Source of the DNA: Candidatus Symbiopectobacterium sp. 'North America'
GTDB taxonomy: Bacteria > Pseudomonadota > Gammaproteobacteria > Enterobacterales > Enterobacteriaceae
DNA length: 64,000 bases
NCBI RefSeq assembly: GCF_015762685.1
Contig: NZ_PEHF01000061.1
Location: forward strand, 1 to 64,000
Reading direction: 5' to 3'
In this document: positions 57,936 to 64,000 of the stretch, in pieces
Position numbering within the stretch: the first letter of the stretch is position 1
How the letters are laid out: each line of letters opens with the position of its first letter
The notes under the pieces: model-generated
Database searches by the model: none
What the model saw: the letters and a program-made list of their open reading frames with translations, nothing else
What the model was told of the DNA's origin: nothing
Position numbers and translations under genes: made by a program

Positions 57936-58934
57936 ATGCAACAACGTCAACTTGGCAAAGCAGGACCGTTGGTTTCCAGCATCGGGCTTGGCTGCATGGG
58001 CATGAGCGATTTTTACTCGACCGCGCAGGATGAAAAAGAGGCCATCGCTACGCTGCACCGCGCACTGGAACTGGGCGTCACGCTGCTGGATACCGCCGAT
58101 ATGTACGGCCCACACACCAATGAAGCGTTGGTCGGACGCGCTATCAAAGGTAAACGCCAGCAGGTGGTACTTGCCACCAAGTTCGGGATAATGCGCGATC
58201 CAAGCAACCCACATGCACGCGGTGTCTGTGGTCGCCCGGATTATGTGCGTCAGGCGGTCGAAGGCTGCCTGAAGCGTCTCGGTGTCGATGAGATCGATCT
58301 TTACTATCAGCACCGCATCGATCCGAGCGTACCGATTGAAAAGACCGTCGGCGCATTGAGCGATTTGGTGACCGCCGGCAAGATCCGCTATATCGGATTA
58401 AATGAAGCGCCGGTTTCATTGTTGGAGCGTGCACACCGTGAACACCCGATTACCGCGCTGCAAACGGAGTATTCTCTCTGGACACGCGATGTAGAAGCGG
58501 AGATCCTCCCGGCGTGCCGCCGGTTGAGGATTGGTTTTGTCCCCTATAGCCCACTCGGGCGTGGCTTTTTGAGCGGTACGTTACGCAGCCCAGAAGATTT
58601 GGCTCCGGATGATTTCCGCCGTACCAATCCGCGCTTTATGGGGGATAACTTTGCCAAAAACCTGGCGCTGGTTGAGCAAGTAGAAAAACTGGCACGGGCA
58701 AAAGGCATCACCCCTTCGCAGTTGGCGCTGGCATGGGTATTGGCGCAGGGTGACGATATCGTGCCAATTCCGGGCACCAAACGCCGTCGCTATCTGGAAG
58801 AGAATATCGCCGCACTGGATGTTCAGCTAACACCAGAGGAACTGGCAGAGATTGAAGCCATCTTTCCCTTCGCCGCAGCAGCGGGCGATCGTTACGGCAC
58901 GGAGAGCATGGCTACCATTAATAATCTCCGCTAA
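57936..58934 (+). CDS. Aldo/keto reductase
   Basis: NADPH-dependent oxidoreductase of 332 residues, TIM-barrel. Tetrad regions are [20 protein letters not shown] (Asp and Tyr), ATKFGIM (Lys) and LYYQHRID (His). The C-terminal [19 protein letters not shown] binds the NADPH phosphate. Close to the YakC-type subgroup. ATG 57936 has GGGAG upstream; the longer reading to 57855 overlaps the LysR promoter. Intact. Likely substrate: small aldehydes. Confidence 0.9.
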   Translation: MQQRQLGKAGPLVSSIGLGCMGMSDFYSTAQDEKEAIATLHRALELGVTLLDTADMYGPHTNEALVGRAIKGKRQQVVLATKFGIMRDPSNPHARGVCGRPDYVRQAVEGCLKRLGVDEIDLYYQHRIDPSVPIEKTVGALSDLVTAGKIRYIGLNEAPVSLLERAHREHPITALQTEYSLWTRDVEAEILPACRRLRIGFVPYSPLGRGFLSGTLRSPEDLAPDDFRRTNPRFMGDNFAKNLALVEQVEKLARAKGITPSQLALAWVLAQGDDIVPIPGTKRRRYLEENIAALDVQLTPEELAEIEAIFPFAAAAGDRYGTESMATINNLR

Positions 58935-59007
58935 CAGCGATGAGCACAAAAACACGCTGTCAGGTTACTGACAACCCACTTAAAACAGTCATTCCCGCAT
59001 ACATCAC

Positions 59008-59089
59008 GTCATTCCCGCGCAGGCGGGAATCTCGTACAAACTGAACGCGTTTCTTCTGGCAGAGGTCCCCGACTTTCGCCGAGGATGAC
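59008..59089. repeat. 82-bp dispersed palindromic repeat, copy 4
   Basis: GTCATTCCCGCGCAGGCGGG to CTTTCGCCGAGGATGAC, the best match to copy 3. A partial extra end (GTCATTCCCGCAT) lies at 58988. Between the aldo/keto reductase and rsmC genes, which are convergent. Confidence 0.75.
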
Positions 59090-59174
59090 GAGGGAGAAAC
59101 CGGGGATGACAAGAGGGGAAGATCTCGCTTTCATCAACCTGAGGCCTCGGTGTATCACCGAGGCCTGCACACGG

Positions 59175-60221
59175 TTAGCGCGCAGCCGGTTTGGCATGCT
59201 TGCTAGCGCGCGTTAATGTGGCCTGATACACCTTGAAGCGTCCGGTTTGGGCCAGCACTTCGTGGTTACCAAAAGTGGCATCCAGCAACGCCGGATAAGG
59301 CAGGAAGGCGTTAGCGACAATACGTAGCTGCCCGCCAATATTTAGGTGCTTAGGCGCTTCACGAATCAGACGATCGGCCGCACTCAGGCTGGTTTGCAAG
59401 CCATCATGAAACGGTGGGTTCGAGACGATCAGGTCAAAACACCCGGCAATATCCGAGTAGACGTCGCTGGCAGTCACATCGCCTTCCAATTCGTTTAACG
59501 TCAGTGTCGCACGGCTGGTCAACAATGCCGCCGCGTTGACATCACTCAGCGTCAAACGCAGCTTTGGCAACTGTTTTGCCAACACCGCCGCCACCACGCC
59601 ACTGCCGCTTGCAATATCCAGCACCTTGCCTTTCATGTGCGGCGCAAAGGTAGATAACAGCAGTGCGCTGCCGACATCGAGACCATCACGGCTAAAGACA
59701 CCGGGCAACGTCGCGACTGGCACATCCTCAACGTAATAGCTGTCTTTCCAGTCATCGAGATTAAATTCAGCAGAAGCCTCTAATCGGCCATGATAAAGCC
59801 CACAGCGCCGCGCGCTGTCAATCTTGGTTAACGGTGCAAAGTCTTCGAGAATACCTTCCGCGTTACGCACACCGCTGCGGTTCTCACCCACCACAAAAAT
59901 CTCGCTGCCAACGACAAGATGCGATAACAAGTTGGCGAGCTGGAACTGCGCTTCCTGTTTGCTCTTCGGCCAGAAGTAAATCAGGGTATCGCAGGCGGCC
60001 ACCTGCTCAGCATCCACCAGCAAACCAAACTGCGCGTTGTCGCCCATGGTTTTGTTCAGCGGCAACCAATGGTGATATTGCGTGAGATGCACGTGCACCT
60101 CCGCCGCGTCAAACTGTGCTGGTAACGTATCTTGAATGTCGCCGGCAAACAGCACACGGCGGGAAATAAATTCGTCACTGTGGCGCAGTATCACTTCACT
60201 GGCGGGGGTTAATGCTGACAT
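59175..60221 (-). CDS. rsmC: RsmC, 16S rRNA m2G1207 methyltransferase
   Basis: SAM-dependent methyltransferase of 348 residues with duplicated N- and C-terminal domains. The SAM site is [18 protein letters not shown] and the N6/N2-methylase motif is [11 protein letters not shown] 60221 ([15 protein letters not shown]) is preferred; six residues upstream add nothing conserved. Next to holD-rimI in the opposite direction, as in other enterobacteria. Intact. Confidence 0.95.
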   Translation of the reverse strand: MSALTPASEVILRHSDEFISRRVLFAGDIQDTLPAQFDAAEVHVHLTQYHHWLPLNKTMGDNAQFGLLVDAEQVAACDTLIYFWPKSKQEAQFQLANLLSHLVVGSEIFVVGENRSGVRNAEGILEDFAPLTKIDSARRCGLYHGRLEASAEFNLDDWKDSYYVEDVPVATLPGVFSRDGLDVGSALLLSTFAPHMKGKVLDIASGSGVVAAVLAKQLPKLRLTLSDVNAAALLTSRATLTLNELEGDVTASDVYSDIAGCFDLIVSNPPFHDGLQTSLSAADRLIREAPKHLNIGGQLRIVANAFLPYPALLDATFGNHEVLAQTGRFKVYQATLTRASKHAKPAAR

Positions 60222-60465
60222 CAGGTGTTCGCTCCTCAAAAATAGAACGGCGATTATACCCTAAATTATCCCGGTTGCATGGGCGCAAAACGGCAAGAAC
60301 GCAAACACAACGCAGTTGCCAGCCTTGAAGATGACGCGCAGGTACACTAGATGGCTCTCTATTAAGCCAGCGTTTATCAACGCGTTTGGCTGACCCGCTA
60401 TTATTTCCATCGTTGGAACCTACATCGAAGGCATATATCCCCTTAATAGCAAAAGGTGACGTTAA

Positions 60466-61011
60466 ATGTTTAGTAAAGTGTCAGCAAGGTCGCTACTTTT
60501 AGCCGGACTGTTCTTTTCCGAAACGGCATTAGCCTCCCCCACACAATGCGGCGATCTGGCCTCATTGATTAACCAGCGTTTGTCTTACATGAAGGATGTT
60601 GCGGGGTATAAAGCGGAAAAACACCTTGCCATTGAAGACGTGCCTCAGGAAGTCAACGTGATGACCAACTCCGTCACGGTGGCAGAAAAGCTCGGGTTGC
60701 TCGGCGAGTCGGTAAAACCGTTTATCCAGGCACAGATGGATGCCGCTAAGGCCATCCAATATCGTTACCGCGCTGACTGGCTGTCTGTTGCAGAAAGTGG
60801 CTGGCGACCCGACCCATTGCCTCAGGTAAGATCAAAAATAAGCGTGTTGAACACCGACATTCTCTCTTGTATTACTGCAACGTTGACCCAAGGCGAACAA
60901 TTCACCGACAAAGTTGCCTTTCTCCGTGTTCTTGACCAGGCTAACTTAAAAAACAGCGACAAAGAGCGCATATGGCACTCCTTGCAGCAAATCACATTGA
61001 AGCGTCATTAA
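60466..61011 (+). CDS. Secreted chorismate mutase (AroQ-gamma)
   Basis: Periplasmic or exported chorismate mutase of 181 residues. A signal peptide (SARSLLLAGLFFSETALA-S) precedes an AroQ helical domain: LASLINQRLSYMKDVAGYK, then QVxF-like segments, RYRADWLS and two Cys (TQCGD and LSCIT) that can bridge. Fits the gamma class known from Erwinia herbicola, Salmonella and Yersinia. It converts chorismate to prephenate outside the cytoplasm. The role is unclear; secreted forms have been linked to host interaction in some pathogens. Intact. Confidence 0.82.
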   Translation: MFSKVSARSLLLAGLFFSETALASPTQCGDLASLINQRLSYMKDVAGYKAEKHLAIEDVPQEVNVMTNSVTVAEKLGLLGESVKPFIQAQMDAAKAIQYRYRADWLSVAESGWRPDPLPQVRSKISVLNTDILSCITATLTQGEQFTDKVAFLRVLDQANLKNSDKERIWHSLQQITLKRH

Positions 61012-61173
61012 CGTGAGATATTTTACTTTCCACTAAGCAGGGTGTGAAAAATACGGCGTTGGTCATTACCTGGCTTAAAGGGGAACGCGCTGCTGCGGTT
61101 CACTTTATTGGCGCATCCGTATCAGATTTGTTAGCATAGCGCGGCTATCATGGCGAACCGAGCACGGGATATC

Positions 61174-61590
61174 ATGGCACCAAGACGCGATTGGCTTTTA
61201 CAACAGATGGGGATTACGCAGTGGACGTTACGCCGCCCCACGGTGTTGCAGGGCGAGATTGCCGTTACCCTGCCCGCACAAACGCGTCTAGTGATTGTTG
61301 CCACTTCGCTCCCCTCCGCCCATGACACTCTGATTGGCGATGTGCTGCACAGTTTGTCACTGCGCCCCGAACAGGTGTACCCGCTCACACCGGAACAGAC
61401 TGCCATGCTGCCCACCTCGACACATTGCCATAGCTGGTGCCTGGGGGTTGATGTGCCGCCCGCCTGGACGGGTGTGCAATTGAGTAGTCCGACGCTGGAC
61501 GAGCTTTATGCCAACGCCAGTGACAAACGCGCCCTGTGGCAACAAATCAGTGAACATCTTCCCTTGTTGGCATCCTCAGAGGCCCATTAA
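61174..61590 (+). CDS. holD: DNA polymerase III psi subunit
   Basis: HolD, 138 residues, which bridges the clamp loader and the chi subunit; chi in turn binds the SSB C-terminal tip. ATG 61174 (MAPRRDWLLQQMGITQWTLR) matches the E. coli start; two more ATG lie upstream but give no family sequence. LGVDVPPAWTGVQLSSPTLDEL is near the end. Followed by rimI at 15 bp, the standard arrangement. Intact. Confidence 0.94.
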   Translation: MAPRRDWLLQQMGITQWTLRRPTVLQGEIAVTLPAQTRLVIVATSLPSAHDTLIGDVLHSLSLRPEQVYPLTPEQTAMLPTSTHCHSWCLGVDVPPAWTGVQLSSPTLDELYANASDKRALWQQISEHLPLLASSEAH

Positions 61591-61605
61591 TTCAGGTTGT
61601 TTATC

Positions 61606-62046
61606 ATGCACGTTATTTCTCCCCTCACGTCCCACGATTTGCCTGCCGCCTTTGCCATCGAAAAGGCAAGCCACGCTTTTCCGTGGACGGAAAGCACCTT
61701 TAACAGTAATCAGGGCGAACGCTACCTGAACCTGAAATTGACGCGCGACAATACGCTGGTGGCGTTTGCCATTACCCAGGTTGTGCTGGATGAAGCGACG
61801 TTGTTCAATATTGCCGTTCACCCGACACACCAACGGCAAGGCCATGGTCGGCGTCTGCTGGAACAACTGATTGAAACGCTGGAGGCGCGCGGCATTACCA
61901 CGCTGTGGCTGGAGATTCGCGCCTCCAACGCCAACGCCATCGCGCTGTATGAGCAATTGGGGTTTAATGAAGTGTCGCTGCGGCGTAACTATTACCCGGC
62001 AGCCAACGGGCGCGAAGATGCGGTGATCATGGCATTGCCGCTGTAA
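61606..62046 (+). CDS. rimI: RimI, ribosomal protein S18 N-acetyltransferase
   Basis: GNAT acetyltransferase of 146 residues. The acetyl-CoA loop is VHPTHQRQGHGRRLLEQ and LEIRASNANAIALYEQLGF is the typical GNAT C-terminal motif. ATG 61606 matches the family start. Coupled with holD. Intact. Confidence 0.95.
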   Translation: MHVISPLTSHDLPAAFAIEKASHAFPWTESTFNSNQGERYLNLKLTRDNTLVAFAITQVVLDEATLFNIAVHPTHQRQGHGRRLLEQLIETLEARGITTLWLEIRASNANAIALYEQLGFNEVSLRRNYYPAANGREDAVIMALPL

Positions 62047-62058
62047 ATAATAATGCTC

Positions 62059-62089
62059 CTGCGCCAGTAAACCATGGCAACAGGCGCAG
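62059..62089. terminator. Hairpin between rimI and the TonB receptor gene
   Basis: CTGCGCC (62059-62065) pairs with GGCGCAG (62083-62089) in the 49-bp gap between two convergent genes. No T-run. Weak shared terminator. Confidence 0.45.
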
Positions 62090-62095
62090 TCAGTA

Positions 62096-64000
62096 TTAGA
62101 AATCCACGGATACCGAGAGTTTCAGCGAGCGCGGATCGCCCTGTGTCACGTATGTGCCAGTATCATCCACCGATGCCCAATATTTTTCGTTCGACGTTGG
62201 CACGCCACACCAGTGTGTGGTCGTTCAGTGGCGTACTGTAGCGCACGCCCAAATCCAACCGCGTCCACGGCTTCAGTTTTAACTTATTGGCTTCATTGGC
62301 GTATTGTGAACCGTAACGCAACACGGTGCCAGACAGCGTCAAGCCTTCCACCGAAGGGACATCATATTCACTGCCAAATACCAGCTGGTAACCGGGTGTA
62401 CCCACGACGTCATTGCCATCATTGGCACCTGCGCGCGTTTTGGCCAGAGTGGCATCCAGCCAGGTAGCGCTGCCGTTGAGGCGCAGGCCGTACATCGGCT
62501 CACCAAACACATTCAGTTCCACACCGCGATTACGCTGTTCGCCGTTCAGGCCATAGAGCTTATTCACAGGATCGATAAAGCTGTTTGGTCGTTTGATCTC
62601 GTAAAACGCCAGCGACCCGCCGACGCGCTGATAATCAAATTTCACGCCGACTTCATTTTGTTTGGCAACGTAGATACCTGATATCTGCCCACGGTTTACT
62701 GCTTCTGTGGATGAGGTTTTGGTACCCGGCTGCAATGCCTCAATATGGTTAGCATACAGCGAAACGTGTTCCCAAGGTTTTACAACCACGCCGAATATCG
62801 GGCTCACCTTGGTGCGATCAAAGCGTCCTCCTGTACCACTCTCGATACCGCTGTATTCATAATTGCGTATCAATATCTCCTGACGGCGCAACCCTGCGGT
62901 AAAGCGCACGCTGTCATCCAGCACCGAGAGCGTATCGGAAAGCGCCAGCCCCCAGTTGTGCATGCGGTTGCGTATTTTCGGATCGTCCATATTGCCGCCG
63001 CTGCTGGTTGTCGCAGGGAAATCCACTACCGGGGTGTTATAGATATTTGTAGCGTAGTCGTACTTAGACATGGTGTACGCCGCTCTGGCTTTACTATATA
63101 TACCCGAATAGTCCATGTTGACTTCGTGCTTAACCGGGCCGGTATCAAAATTGCCGCGAATACCTGCTAGCGATGAGGTGTTCTGAGCGATATATGCCGA
63201 ACTTAAACGGCCCAGCGTAGCGCTGCCATCACCGGCTGCTGTCAGTTTTGGCGTGCTGTAATTACCTATATCTTCGGTGTTACTCATGCCAAGGCCAGAA
63301 TAGAGCGTCCAATGATTATCCAGATCGTACTCGCCGCGCAGCATCCCGAAGCGGGATTTCATATCGGTATAGACCCAGCGCTGGCTATAGTTGTGGGTAT
63401 TGGTTGGCGGTTCAGGGATAGCTTGTAACCCGGCAGCCGAAACGTTTATCCCCATACGGCCACCGTGCAGATACTGGTGCTGGTAGCCCGCATCCAGCGA
63501 GGAACGGAAACGGTCGCCACGATAATCCAGTCCGACAGCAGCCAATGAAACCCGCTCGCGTTGATCGTCAATCGCGGCTTCGCCTTCGCGGTGCAGCAGG
63601 TTGACGCGTACCCCAAAGCGGTTATCGTCGCCAAAACGCCGCCCAACATCGAGCGCGCCCCCAACCTGTGAGGAAGAGGTGTAGTCGATCGTAGCGCGCG
63701 TTAGCGGCACATCATCAGCGTGTTTAGGCTCCACGTTCACCGCACCGCCCACGCCACTGCCGCCTGCGGAAACACCGTTAAGAAACGCGTTGGACCCTTT
63801 CAGGATCTCAACCTGGTCAATCATATTGGTGGAAACAATCTGACGCGGCATCACGCCAAACAGGCCGCCCATAGTGATGTCATCGCAGTCCAGTTTAAAG
63901 CCGCGAATACGTTAGGCTTCCGCAAAGTTGCCGTAGCCGCGCACGCTTTGCACCGACGCATCATTCTTGACCACATCGCCCAGGGTTTGCGCCTGCTGCG
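62096..64000 (-). pseudogene. TonB-dependent siderophore receptor, stopped and frameshifted, 5' end outside
   Basis: Outer-membrane receptor for a siderophore, in the FcuA/FhuE-like group judging from sequence style. The plug domain part is seen at the window edge (AQTLGDVVKNDASVQSVRGY), then GNFAEA, TAA at 63912-63914 and RIRGFKLDCDDITMGGLFGV in the same frame; relatives have Tyr at the stop. The barrel follows to about 62180. A frameshift near 62184 (run of five A) diverts the end: the ancestral frame reads YWASVDDTGTYVTQGDP and ends LSVSVDF-TAA at 62096, a normal C-terminal Phe. Without repair the gene cannot give a functional receptor. The 5' end lies beyond 64000. Confidence 0.88.

Noticed and set aside
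60257-60345. Possible eroded ERIC-like sequence before the chorismate mutase gene
   Set aside because: Only the ends (ACCCTAAATTATC and CCTTGAAGATGAC) resemble ERIC; the core is absent and similarity is too weak to call.

Overview
This 64 kb window looks like a chromosome segment of an Enterobacterales bacterium of the Pectobacteriaceae type (Pectobacterium, Brenneria and Lonsdalea are the closest fits I can suggest). The evidence is the conserved backbone lysS-prfB-recJ-dsbC-xerD-fldB-cptA-sdhE-ygfZ-yqfA-gcvPHT, 127-bp ERIC elements, arnBCADTEF and rsmC-holD-rimI. It also carries a glycyl-radical microcompartment locus of the type known from Pectobacterium wasabiae. The genus cannot be fixed from the sequence alone.

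Layout. 1-2105: edge of an unknown gene, then a broken acs whose 3' part has been replaced in frame by the last codons of a CoA-acylating aldehyde dehydrogenase. 2134-12399: a GRM (glycyl radical enzyme microcompartment) remnant with GrpU-like Fe-S shell protein, DJ-1/PfpI protein, diol/glycerol dehydratase-type glycyl radical enzyme, its activase, a membrane protein, a BMC-H shell protein with a tail, a second MetK, and a PocR-type histidine kinase with an AraC-type response regulator. 12741-20150: arnBCADTEF lipid A modification operon. 20550-25553: DMSO-reductase-like operon with FNR and Nar-like sites, its three structural genes frameshifted. 25988-33672: small integrated elements at tRNA-Gly(CCC), with two tyrosine recombinases, an excisionase, small unknown genes, 21-bp-phased iterons, a non-coding repeat array and a protein ending exactly like SSB. 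33755-54294: backbone genes. 55073-64000: broken fucO, tRNA-Leu(CAG), regulators, rsmC, secreted chorismate mutase, holD, rimI and a broken TonB receptor.

The dominant signal is recent gene decay. Single in-frame stops sit in otherwise intact genes (acs, DJ-1, glycyl radical enzyme, activase, an AraC regulator, fucO twice, a TonB receptor). Small frameshifts hit BMC-H, dmsA, dmsB, dmsC, yhjE, gcvP, fucO and island genes, and two predicted start codons read ATT after strong ribosome binding sites. Where the ancestral base can be guessed, many lesions look like G:C to T:A changes. Metabolically, fucO (lactaldehyde to 1,2-propanediol), the diol dehydratase microcompartment, the aldehyde dehydrogenase remnant and acs would form one propanediol/acetate theme that is being lost. 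The glycine cleavage P protein is also broken although T and H are intact.

The most distinctive observations are: (1) a 63-residue insertion inside the glycyl radical enzyme that resembles an encapsulation peptide; (2) an island protein carrying an exact SSB C-terminal tip on an unrelated body; (3) the acs::aldehyde dehydrogenase deletion scar; (4) iterons and an unexplained repeat array in the glyU island.
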